Source of the DNA: Euryarchaeota archaeon UBA103
Lineage (GTDB): Archaea; Thermoplasmatota; Poseidoniia; Poseidoniales; Thalassarchaeaceae
Direction of reading: 5' to 3'
Length of the DNA stretch: 64,000 bases
Assembly (NCBI GenBank): GCA_002506825.1
Contig: DAYH01000031.1
Location: 1-64,000 of the forward strand
In this document: piece after piece, positions 1-6,705 of the stretch
Layout of the letters: every line of letters begins with the position of its first letter
Position numbering within the stretch: the first letter of the stretch is position 1
Program-made: the position numbers and the translations under genes
Notes under the pieces: generated by a model
Databases searched by the model: none
What the model was told of the DNA's origin: nothing
The model's input: only the letters and a program-made list of their open reading frames with translations

Positions 1-614
1 CCAAAGAAAATTGTGAAGAACATCAGTGCGACTCCGATTAACCAGTTTAACTCCCTAGGATTCCTGTAAGCACCAGTGAAGTAAACCCTGCACATGTGCA
101 GGAATACGGCGGCGACCATGAAATGCGTAGTCCAGTGATGTATGGATCTGATGATATATCCGAAAGGAAGTTGTGTCATTATGAATTCCATACTACTGTA
201 CGCAGGAGTTGGATCCCCCTCTCCTCCTGGTACGTAGTATAGTCCTAGAACAGTGCCTGTCAGAACTAGGATTACGAATGCCAAGAAGGAAATCCCCCCC
301 AGACAGTATAGGGGATACCAATACCAAATTATTCTAAGCTTGTATTTCTCAGCATGAGTCATGGGCATTTGCCTGTGCATACCATAGTACGCATCCCTGC
401 TCATTCCCCAGTAGTCCTGAATTCTGAATCTTGTATCTAGCCACGAGAAGGCCCACAGGAATGACTTTTCTGCTAGGCCCATGCTACTGGCACTGGTCTC
501 GACCGCTCGCAGTATTTCTTTCCTTGGCATCTCCTCTCTTTCTTTCCTGAGGGTTAGGGCTACTATCACCACAACTAAGGTTATGAAGACCCACAGAAAC
601 CAGAATTGAATCAT
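1..614 (-). CDS. Cytochrome b (N-terminal part, cut by window edge)
   Basis: Membrane cytochrome b subunit of a Rieske/cytochrome b quinol-oxidising complex. Translation of the reverse strand from the ATG at 614 stays open to the window edge, giving about 204 residues. After an N-terminal membrane segment it carries the heme-ligand helix with histidines in 'IHHWTTHF' and 'FLHMCRVYF', followed by 'TGAYRNPRELNW', typical of the cytochrome b N-terminal domain. It lies 9 bases downstream of the Rieske gene in the same operon. The missing C-terminal part prevents deciding between a fused cytochrome b and a split b6/subunit IV form. Seen: heme motif and membrane segments. Inferred: role as complex III-like subunit. 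Confidence 0.88.
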   Translation of the reverse strand, partial: MIQFWFLWVFITLVVVIVALTLRKEREEMPRKEILRAVETSASSMGLAEKSFLWAFSWLDTRFRIQDYWGMSRDAYYGMHRQMPMTHAEKYKLRIIWYWYPLYCLGGISFLAFVILVLTGTVLGLYYVPGGEGDPTPAYSSMEFIMTQLPFGYIIRSIHHWTTHFMVAAVFLHMCRVYFTGAYRNPRELNWLIGVALMFFTIFF

Positions 615-623
615 TTTCTCACC

Positions 624-1478
624 TCAATCGCAATATGTGTACCAGTCTTTGAAATCAGGCAGGGCCTCTATCAAATCTCCGTTAAGAACGAATGGAATCA
701 ATGGCATCCCCATTGGTGCCGGACCTCCGGCCCTCTTAATCCCAATGAAATCAAATTCAGCACCACTTGATCTATTTCTTGCCCTATTCTTCTCTATGAC
801 AGTAGGGTCGAATCTGGACGAGTGGCAGATACAGAACAGTTTGCTTCCTCCAGAGTCAGTTCCACTTGGAACCCACTGATCTTCAGTAAATTCGTTCGTA
901 ACCAGTTGCCACCCGGGAATGCAACAAAGGTGCGTACACCTTGAGAAAATTAGTATCAGGTTGTCATGTATGGAAAGAGACTGATATTGAGGATCTTCAT
1001 CTAGCTCGTATCCAGAGCCAACATATGAGCCATCTGCCGTATACCCGTCCATGAATTGAAAACGAGGTTTGTCCTCAATCAATGCACTACCCTTATTCTC
1101 TTCGTGAGGGACATATACAGCATTGACAGGCATCCCAGACCAAACTCCTTGGGCCGCTGACATCCCAGTGGCAGAGCTAGACGCGGCATCAATGAATGAC
1201 TGGTATGTCATGGGCTCCAGATGCCTATCTCCGTACCAGACACTATCTTCGGCCCCCGTGGGTACCCAGTACCTCACGGCGGTATCTCCGCCATCGGCTT
1301 CAGCTTGACCCATTAGTAAGGATGCAAACCCAACACTCCCTATGCTGGCCACGGTAATAGCACCAGCCGCAGTATTGAACGAATGCCTCATGAACTCGCG
1401 TCTATCGATTAGGTGCCCCTCACCGACTTCTCCCTCTGAGTTAGAAGAACTATCCCTAAGTGTGAATTTCCTAGCCAT
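624..1478 (-). CDS. Rieske iron-sulfur protein with Tat-like signal
   Basis: Rieske [2Fe-2S] subunit that passes electrons from quinol. It has 284 residues. Residues 26-32 (RREFMRH) form a twin-arginine-like motif followed by a hydrophobic segment (about 38-56) acting as signal anchor. Cluster boxes are intact: C181-T-H183-L-C-C186 and C216-I-C218-H219, giving two Cys and two His ligands plus the disulfide cysteines. The order Rieske then cytochrome b is standard for bc-type operons. A TatC homologue at 46511-47245 could supply its export route. The Rieske core is C-terminal, with a longer than usual stretch (about 60-160) between anchor and cluster domain. Confidence 0.93.
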   Translation of the reverse strand: MARKFTLRDSSSNSEGEVGEGHLIDRREFMRHSFNTAAGAITVASIGSVGFASLLMGQAEADGGDTAVRYWVPTGAEDSVWYGDRHLEPMTYQSFIDAASSSATGMSAAQGVWSGMPVNAVYVPHEENKGSALIEDKPRFQFMDGYTADGSYVGSGYELDEDPQYQSLSIHDNLILIFSRCTHLCCIPGWQLVTNEFTEDQWVPSGTDSGGSKLFCICHSSRFDPTVIEKNRARNRSSGAEFDFIGIKRAGGPAPMGMPLIPFVLNGDLIEALPDFKDWYTYCD

Positions 1479-1480
1479 GC

Positions 1481-1930
1481 CTATACCTCATATTTCTTCC
1501 ATGACTCCGGATCTTTCGTGGTGATGTACTTACTTCTCCTACTTTTCACTATGACTATGTCGGGCATTACATACTTCATGTATATTATTCCCAGTATTAT
1601 GACAGTGAGCAATAGCATCCCCAAGAAGAAAGACAACATCTGCTGATCCCATTTATTGTAGAGCCCATAAGAAAGTGATCCAGCCCAATAAAGTGACCAA
1701 ATAATCCCCCAGATCCCCACTAGGATTACTAGCCACGAGTCCCCAGAAGGAGAAACACTGGCTCTAACAATGGATCCGGCAGGTGCTTCATTGAATACTC
1801 CATGCTCAATAGCAGTCTCATATGCCTCCTCGGTTAGTGAAATGCCATCCAAAGCATCTCTAGCATCCTCCACACTCACCTCGCCTGAAGCCACTTGCCT
1901 AAGCATCTTCATTACTACATCGTCTTTCAT
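1481..1930 (-). CDS. Small two-helix membrane protein of the Rieske/cytochrome b operon
   Basis: This 149-residue protein is not recognised by family. The first ~50 residues are a soluble helical stretch ('MLRQVASGEVSVEDARDALD') that looks like a short SHOCT-type oligomerisation segment. Two membrane helices follow (about 67-90 and 98-118), then a basic tail ending in 'SWKKYEV'. Its start overlaps the stop of the preceding CXCH protein (TAATG) and its stop lies 2 bases before the Rieske start, so it is translated with the complex III-like subunits. It may be an accessory or assembly subunit of that complex; this is inferred from position only. Confidence 0.7.
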   Translation of the reverse strand: MKDDVVMKMLRQVASGEVSVEDARDALDGISLTEEAYETAIEHGVFNEAPAGSIVRASVSPSGDSWLVILVGIWGIIWSLYWAGSLSYGLYNKWDQQMLSFFLGMLLLTVIILGIIYMKYVMPDIVIVKSRRSKYITTKDPESWKKYEV

Positions 1931-2739
1931 TACTGATCACCTCTCCTTTGGTGTTTTATCCGTAGTCTCAAGAGATTACTTCTGCCTTCGTAATGCCTAG
2001 AGAATCCATATCTCAACATCAGCCCACAGAATATGATCACGATAACAACCGCGGCGAACCCGAGTAGACCTAGCCAATGTGCCCTCATGCCAGCTCCCAT
2101 GTGATGTAGGTCTACGCCTTCCTCAACAGGGGCCGGGGGCTCGATATCTCCATTTCCAACGAATACGGTCCTAGTTCCTCCGAAATCTCCTTCGTCAATG
2201 GATGCACTGAGTCTGTTCCACCTATCTAGTTGTGAGGGGATTCCATCCCCATTCACCGAGTTTCCTGCCAGCCATATTGTAACCACTCCCGTTCCCTCTG
2301 CCGGAGCAGTCCACGTAATGTGCCACGTTCTATCAGGAGTCTTAGATCCAGAGTTACTGTGAGTAAGGGTTGTTGGATCGTCTTCCCAGTTGTACATCAA
2401 TGATTCAAATCCAGCCGAAGCCGATAGGGAGCCTTCGCTCGTCCTCATCGAGAAACCTCCTGTGTGTGAGGCCGTATCGGCAGGAGGGCCTCCAATAATC
2501 TGAATTGACATTTCATACGAATCGCCTGGCTGGTATCTATGAGGTACATCAGTCAAAATTAGAGTAACAGAATTATCTGGCTCCTCGGCATGACATGTAC
2601 ATCCTGCAAGGGCCACGTCGCCCTCATTATTTGCATCCCCTCCGATGCCTGTGGGATTGGCTTGAGAGCCCCCTGCCGTGAGCACAGCGACTATGGTGAT
2701 AGCCAGTACCTTCCTTACGGTGAGCACACTCGACGTCAT
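1930..2739 (-). CDS. Secreted, C-terminally anchored Reeler / choice-of-anchor-V-like protein with CXCH motif
   Basis: First gene of the respiratory operon. I choose the ATG at 2739 (269 residues) because 'aaggtg' lies just upstream and a signal peptide (residues 8-27) then starts the protein; the frame stays open further upstream. The motif G-C47-T-C49-H50 follows the signal peptide. A beta-rich domain then contains 'WHITWTAPAEGTGVVTIWLA' and 'GNSVNGDG'. A C-terminal membrane helix (about 225-245) and a basic tail close it. A paralog with the same architecture lies at 45401-46510. CXCH differs from the standard CxxCH heme motif, so heme or metal binding is possible but unproven. Confidence 0.78.
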   Translation of the reverse strand: MTSSVLTVRKVLAITIVAVLTAGGSQANPTGIGGDANNEGDVALAGCTCHAEEPDNSVTLILTDVPHRYQPGDSYEMSIQIIGGPPADTASHTGGFSMRTSEGSLSASAGFESLMYNWEDDPTTLTHSNSGSKTPDRTWHITWTAPAEGTGVVTIWLAGNSVNGDGIPSQLDRWNRLSASIDEGDFGGTRTVFVGNGDIEPPAPVEEGVDLHHMGAGMRAHWLGLLGFAAVVIVIIFCGLMLRYGFSRHYEGRSNLLRLRIKHQRRGDQ

Positions 2740-2883
2740 CCACAACACCTTTGGTGTAGTGGCCACCAGAAAGGGGGCTATTAACGTTCCATTGCCCCAC
2801 TGTCTATTGACCACTCTAAACAAGCCAATTCCAGTGGTACGCCGTCACACCAAACTAATACGTCAAGTCTCAGAGGAAGGAAT

Positions 2884-3189
2884 ATGGCAGGGCCCGTTTG
2901 GAGGAACATATACCGTCTTACAGAAGACCAAATATCGAAACTTGACGATGCTGAAGATAATATGGAGATGATGAGGATAGGTACCGCTGAGAAAATACTT
3001 ATCGGACTATTGGAAAAGGATTCCGAATGCGTTCCGGTGCTGAATGTAATGGCCCACCTCCAAGGTAGGTATCTCTCAGATTTCGAGAAGGCGATCGAGT
3101 ATTATGATCGGGTACTTTCCATAGAACCAGATAATGCTTGGGCCAGAGACGAGAGAAGACGTTACTCGAGATATTCCAATTATGATTGA
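2884..3189 (+). CDS. Small TPR-like protein
   Basis: A 101-residue protein with one clear tetratricopeptide-like repeat near the C-terminus ('AIEYYDRVLSIEPDNAWARD') and a probable degenerate repeat before it (residues 25-60). TPR units bind protein partners. Its last codons overlap the start of the FtsZ-like gene: the ATG at 3182 lies inside the last codons before its TGA at 3187-3189, so the two are probably co-translated and may work together. No catalytic motif is visible. The gene is short and its N-terminus has no recognisable domain, so the exact start is uncertain. Confidence 0.68.
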   Translation: MAGPVWRNIYRLTEDQISKLDDAEDNMEMMRIGTAEKILIGLLEKDSECVPVLNVMAHLQGRYLSDFEKAIEYYDRVLSIEPDNAWARDERRRYSRYSNYD

Positions 3190-4129
3190 GCAATTCTATA
3201 CGCCTGCCCCATACCCGAGGTTCGTGAACGAGGGAGAGGTCCTAATCGCTGGAGTCGGTGGCCTGGGCTGTATATGGGCCCTCGAGGCTCATTCCAGATG
3301 TTCAGAGCTGGCAGAGTTACTATTAATCGATGCAGACGAATCCTCCTTCGAAGGGGCACATGAGGCCAACTGCTTGTACCTAGACGCTGGAGGCGAAGGA
3401 AGAGGGGCGGCCGCACTCCCTTCCATGGCCTCTCACAGGCTGAGAAATGGAATCGAATCAATATTGCCCCTTCTCGAAGCGGCAGAGATCCTAATACTGC
3501 TAACCGGACTCGGAGGGGGAATGGGCTCTGGAGCTTCCGGAGAACTTGCAAAGATTGCAAATCAATACGGGTGCATGGTTCTTTCTATCGCTGGTCTGCC
3601 TTTCGCAGAGCAACCTCTTAGGTGCTCTATAGCAGAGGAGGCAATCCCATCATTGGACATAAATTCTAGTGTTTGTATTCGGGTCAGTATGGAGAGACTG
3701 GCGTGGCAGTCTAGGAGGAGAAAAACAAACTGGATGACCGGATCTGGCTGGATAGCAGAACTGGTCGAGGGCCTTGTTACGACGCTAGCCAGTGTTGGAA
3801 GGATAAATCTAGATTTGATGGATATGAGGGCAATAATAAACAAGAAAGGAAACGCCACTCTCATTGTCGGAACAGGCACTACAGATAATCCTAAATCTGT
3901 AGTGGATATGGCTAGGAACTCACCACTAAATGACATTCCAGTTGAGGGCGCTAGTGGGTGCATGATTCAGGTAGAGGGCGGACCTGACATGACTCTGGCG
4001 AATCTCACTGAATTGACCGACTCATTCGTCTCTTCGATGGATCCCAATTGCCAAGTCATCATGGGGGCCAGAGTTACCGATGAGATGATTGGCAAGCTCA
4101 GGCTAGTAGCTGTAGTAAGTGGAATTTAG
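3182..4129 (+). CDS. Divergent FtsZ/tubulin-superfamily GTPase
   Basis: A 315-residue protein of the FtsZ/tubulin superfamily. The N-terminal nucleotide loop is 'VLIAGVGGLGC' (20-30). The tubulin/FtsZ signature is present as G111-G-G-M-G-S-G117 (FtsZ usually GGGTGTG). The T7 loop reads N209-L-D211-L-M-D214, so the two aspartates needed for GTP hydrolysis across the filament interface are kept. The C-terminal subdomain includes 'SPLNDIPVEGASGCMIQVEG', as in FtsZ. It ends without the conserved C-terminal FtsZ tail. The start at 3182 is preferred to the in-frame 3134 because it couples to the TPR gene. It is probably a non-canonical FtsZ-like protein rather than the main division FtsZ. Confidence 0.82.
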   Translation: MIEQFYTPAPYPRFVNEGEVLIAGVGGLGCIWALEAHSRCSELAELLLIDADESSFEGAHEANCLYLDAGGEGRGAAALPSMASHRLRNGIESILPLLEAAEILILLTGLGGGMGSGASGELAKIANQYGCMVLSIAGLPFAEQPLRCSIAEEAIPSLDINSSVCIRVSMERLAWQSRRRKTNWMTGSGWIAELVEGLVTTLASVGRINLDLMDMRAIINKKGNATLIVGTGTTDNPKSVVDMARNSPLNDIPVEGASGCMIQVEGGPDMTLANLTELTDSFVSSMDPNCQVIMGARVTDEMIGKLRLVAVVSGI

Positions 4130-4163
4130 GCTTCCTTAATAACGGAAAACCCCTCTCAGGTTT

Positions 4164-4460
4164 ATGGCTAAGCTCAGTAAGGCCAAAAGAGGAAAGAACA
4201 GATGGATAGGCCTGATGATAGATCAGAAACCGATTTCTAGGTCCATGGTCGAGGAAAAAATAGATGAAACAATGCAAGGTATAAATTGGAAACTATATGA
4301 TTTGGTCGCTTCCGATTTACATACCATGGCGATATTGAGAACACCCCTTGGAGACAGTCATGATGCCAAGAACAGAATCAATTCTATCGAAGGCATCTCG
4401 ACTCTAACGACATCTGGTAAGATTAGGCTTGTAAGGGAGAGATTGGGAATTAATCAGTAG
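4164..4460 (+). CDS. rnp2: Probable RNase P protein component 2 (Pop5 family)
   Basis: A 98-residue basic protein. The pattern 'RWIGLMID' then 'AILRTPLGDSHDAKNRINSI' and 'ISTLTTSGKIRLVRERL' matches the layout of archaeal Pop5/Rnp2: an early beta strand, a central strand followed by a helix, then a strand ending in 'TSG.I'. Pop5 helps RNase P RNA process tRNA 5' ends. It follows the FtsZ-like gene by 34 bases and is convergent with the methyltransferase-biotin ligase gene. Similarity is by pattern, not by a catalytic residue, so this remains a probable assignment. The alternative is an unrelated small RNA-binding protein. Confidence 0.5.
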   Translation: MAKLSKAKRGKNRWIGLMIDQKPISRSMVEEKIDETMQGINWKLYDLVASDLHTMAILRTPLGDSHDAKNRINSIEGISTLTTSGKIRLVRERLGINQ

Positions 4461-4469
4461 GTATATTTC

Positions 4470-5798
4470 CTAATATCTCCAAGTTACTGAGTGCGAATCC
4501 GAAACTACAATTTCGTATCCATCTGCCTCTACAAGCAAGAAACCATTGACATCTATTCCTACGATCCTAATTTTTTCATTTCCAAACTCAGCTTGAACGC
4601 CTCTTGAGAGGCTCCGAGATAATGCTTTCCAGCTGATCATTTCTAATATCTCTTGATCAATATCTGGGACCATCTCAAGATTTTCAAGAATTCCTGAAAC
4701 CCTCCCGTCTACTATCCTGAATACTGTTTCCAGAGAAACCATTCCCATGGTCCCACTCCATCCATGGCAAGAAACTCCTCCTACCTCTCTAGGTGAAGAA
4801 TTAATGCCGATTCCTATCCTAAAACCAGGATCTGAGCTATTCGCTTCAATCATTATGCCTCCAATCTTCTCCCCCCTAGCGGAAATTAAATCATTCGGCC
4901 ACTTTAGGTCACAATTCAGAGACTCGGAAATAGCCCCTCCAATTCCTATCTGTAACATACCGGGGGTGGATATTTCCGAAGGCTCCCTGTTAATCTTCCA
5001 AGATGCTAGCAGATCTCCCGGACGGGACTCCCATGCCGTCCCCCTCCTCCCTCTCCCGGAGATTTGTTTCTCAACAACTATTCTCTGCCATCCTGTATTA
5101 GGCATCCCCCTCGCACTATCCATCGCAGATTCACATAACTCTTCTCTATCCTCCATTACTCCTGAACCTGTCTTCCAAAGAGCTAAAACTTCTAATTTCT
5201 CATCTCCAATTCTTTCCATTTCCAAGGTCCTACTGGACCATCCCGAAGAAAGCCAGTCATCCGGGTTACTGGGACTAATGGGATCCGTCCTAAACAGGAC
5301 AACTACTGTCAGGCCCTCATTGTCTGAGTCTTCCAGACCATCCAGTAGCTCCTTCGACCAACCACCATTTCCCAAATCAGACATTGATGCCTCTTCAATG
5401 GGCTCTAGTAACGGGGCTCCCTCTTCAGGAGGCTCAAGATATGGAAGGTTCCATACAATTAGCTTAGTTCCTTCTGGAACTTCCCACCCTTCTTCTCCCA
5501 CGCCTCCTTCTCTGACGGTAATTTTATGTTCAAATCCGTATCTTTCTACATTTGCCCTGGAACAAGCTACTGCATAGGGATTGACGTCATAAGAATTCAC
5601 ATTCCATCCGAGTGTTGAAAGAGCCATGGACACTACTCCCGAACCACATCCTATCTCCACTGCCTTCGATGCTTTTCCAGTCAATCTCGAAATAGCTCTG
5701 CATAGTAATTCAGTATCTTCCCGTGGGGGATATACGGTTGGAGCGACATCAATTTCCCAAGGGCCAAAATTTTCCATATCAAATCTCATCTTCTTCAT
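4470..5798 (-). CDS. Fusion: HemK2/PrmC-type methyltransferase + biotin-protein ligase
   Basis: One 442-residue frame carries two enzymes. Residues 1 to ~210 form a SAM-dependent methyltransferase of the HemK2/PrmC type: 'VYPPREDTELL' (23-33), SAM motif E48-I-G-C-G-S-G54 and substrate motif N117-L-P-Y120 (family usual N-P-P-Y), which in relatives methylates the release-factor GGQ glutamine. Residues ~228-442 form a biotin-protein ligase: G248-R-G-R-R-G253 for biotinyl-AMP, K299-W-P-N-D303, 'IGIGIN' and a complete C-terminal SH3-like domain ending 'SHSVTWRY'. No DNA-binding domain is present, so it is a mono-functional ligase rather than a BirA repressor. These are normally separate genes. Confidence 0.85.
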   Translation of the reverse strand: MKKMRFDMENFGPWEIDVAPTVYPPREDTELLCRAISRLTGKASKAVEIGCGSGVVSMALSTLGWNVNSYDVNPYAVACSRANVERYGFEHKITVREGGVGEEGWEVPEGTKLIVWNLPYLEPPEEGAPLLEPIEEASMSDLGNGGWSKELLDGLEDSDNEGLTVVVLFRTDPISPSNPDDWLSSGWSSRTLEMERIGDEKLEVLALWKTGSGVMEDREELCESAMDSARGMPNTGWQRIVVEKQISGRGRRGTAWESRPGDLLASWKINREPSEISTPGMLQIGIGGAISESLNCDLKWPNDLISARGEKIGGIMIEANSSDPGFRIGIGINSSPREVGGVSCHGWSGTMGMVSLETVFRIVDGRVSGILENLEMVPDIDQEILEMISWKALSRSLSRGVQAEFGNEKIRIVGIDVNGFLLVEADGYEIVVSDSHSVTWRY

Positions 5799-5934
5799 TC
5801 GATCATCACCAGCCTCTTTCTCAAAACATCGATTTTTCAGCAGTAAACCTTAATTGTAAGCCTCATAAATTAATCTTGCTTCCGTTCATTCGGGAGAGGA
5901 CCCGGCCACTCCTAGCCTTGCTCTTGCCGGTAGG

Positions 5935-5944
5935 TTCAAAAATA
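5935..5944 (+). promoter_or_regulatory. Possible TATA element for the tRNA-Lys / RNA polymerase transcription unit
   Basis: The A/T run TTCAAAAATA sits in a GC-rich stretch about 36 bases before the tRNA-Lys 5' end. Archaeal TATA boxes lie about 25 bases before the transcript start, so initiation would fall near 5966. It is the only A/T-rich block in the right place, but no BRE is obvious. Confidence 0.3.
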
Positions 5945-5979
5945 CCCCCTCGGTCCGAGGATAGCCCAGCATCAGCCAT

Positions 5980-6053
5980 GGGCCTGTAGCTTAGTCAGGT
6001 AGAGCACCGGGCTTTTAACCCGGTGGCCGGGGGTTCGAATCCCCCCGGGCCCG
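5980..6053 (+). tRNA. tRNA-Lys (anticodon UUU)
   Basis: A complete 74-base cloverleaf. Acceptor stem GGGCCTG pairs with CGGGCCC (6046-6052, one G-U pair), discriminator G6053. The anticodon stem CCGGG/CCCGG encloses loop CTTTTAA with anticodon TTT at 6014-6016. The T stem GGGGG/CCCCC encloses TTCGAAT. No intron. The next bases are CCT, so the CCA end is not fully encoded. It lies 52 bases upstream of rpoH on the same strand and may be co-transcribed with the RNA polymerase genes. Confidence 0.96.
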
Positions 6054-6105
6054 CCTGCTAGCTACAGGGCCGCGGCCGATTTTGGACACCGAGGCGGGAA
6101 GAAAA

Positions 6106-6693
6106 ATGGCAGTAAAAAGCTCAACCAAAAAGAGGCTTATCGAACTCGGAGTGTCCGAGGAACACGCTCACAAACTTGCTGATGATGCAAATATGGATGC
6201 CATCAAAAGGATGACCGTAGAGGAAGTCGCCAAGAAAGTAGGCCTGGAATCAGGTGCTTCAGAGCTAGAAAACATCATGGGCATAATCCGTGAACAAGCC
6301 GCTTCTAGGAGAAGGAGCAGATCAGGCAGGGTTACTATTTCCAGAACTGCACTGCTAGATGAAGACATCCCTCTCGGCGAAGACAGATTCAATGTCCTCA
6401 ACCATCAATTAGTCCCTCATCATTCTCTTATTGCAGAAGAGGATGAGGCATCAGAACTCTCTCCATGGGGGCTCATGGAGACCGAAGACGACGGAAATGA
6501 GAGGTTAGCGAAAGAACTCCTCCCAAAAATCCTGATTACAGATCCTTCTGTACAGGCCCTAAAGGAAATGGAAGAGTCCGAGAGGTCCGATCTGCCAGCA
6601 GGCTGGTTAAGGAACAGAGTTGTTAAAATTTTCAGATATAGTAGGTCAGCAGGTGCTAGCACCGCATACAGGCTAATCGTGGAGAGCAATTGA
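6106..6693 (+). CDS. rpoH: RNA polymerase subunit H (Rpb5) with extra N-terminal helix-hairpin-helix-like domain
   Basis: A 195-residue protein, against about 80 for typical archaeal RpoH. The C-terminal ~95 residues are the Rpb5-like assembly domain ('NHQLVPHHSLI', 'LLPKILITDPSVQAL', 'SAGASTAYRLIV'). Residues 1-65 form a helix-hairpin-helix-like domain, followed by an Arg/Ser linker 'SRRRSRSGR' (67-75). The same domain begins RpoA'' (13520): 18 of the first 27 residues are identical. I choose the ATG at 6106, preceded by 'gaggcggg', over the in-frame TTG at 6082, because the ATG start lines up with RpoA''. It is the first protein gene of the rpoH-rpoB-rpoA1-rpoA2-rpl30e operon. Confidence 0.92.
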   Translation: MAVKSSTKKRLIELGVSEEHAHKLADDANMDAIKRMTVEEVAKKVGLESGASELENIMGIIREQAASRRRSRSGRVTISRTALLDEDIPLGEDRFNVLNHQLVPHHSLIAEEDEASELSPWGLMETEDDGNERLAKELLPKILITDPSVQALKEMEESERSDLPAGWLRNRVVKIFRYSRSAGASTAYRLIVESN

Positions 6694-6705
6694 GGAGGAG
6701 TTAAT

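Noticed and set aside
1930..2739. Classical c-type cytochrome
   Set aside because: The motif is CXCH, not CxxCH, and there is only one; heme attachment cannot be claimed.
2740..2760. ACACC-TTT-GGTGT mini-palindrome (2745-2757) as an operator
   Set aside because: Arms are only five bases and overlap the ribosome-binding site of the gene at 2739, so chance is likely; a weak hairpin over the site remains possible.
4747..5577. Long plus-strand open frame (276 codons) opposite the methyltransferase-biotin ligase gene
   Set aside because: It lies wholly antisense to a gene with clear catalytic motifs, and its translation is low-complexity Ser/Pro-rich with no domain.
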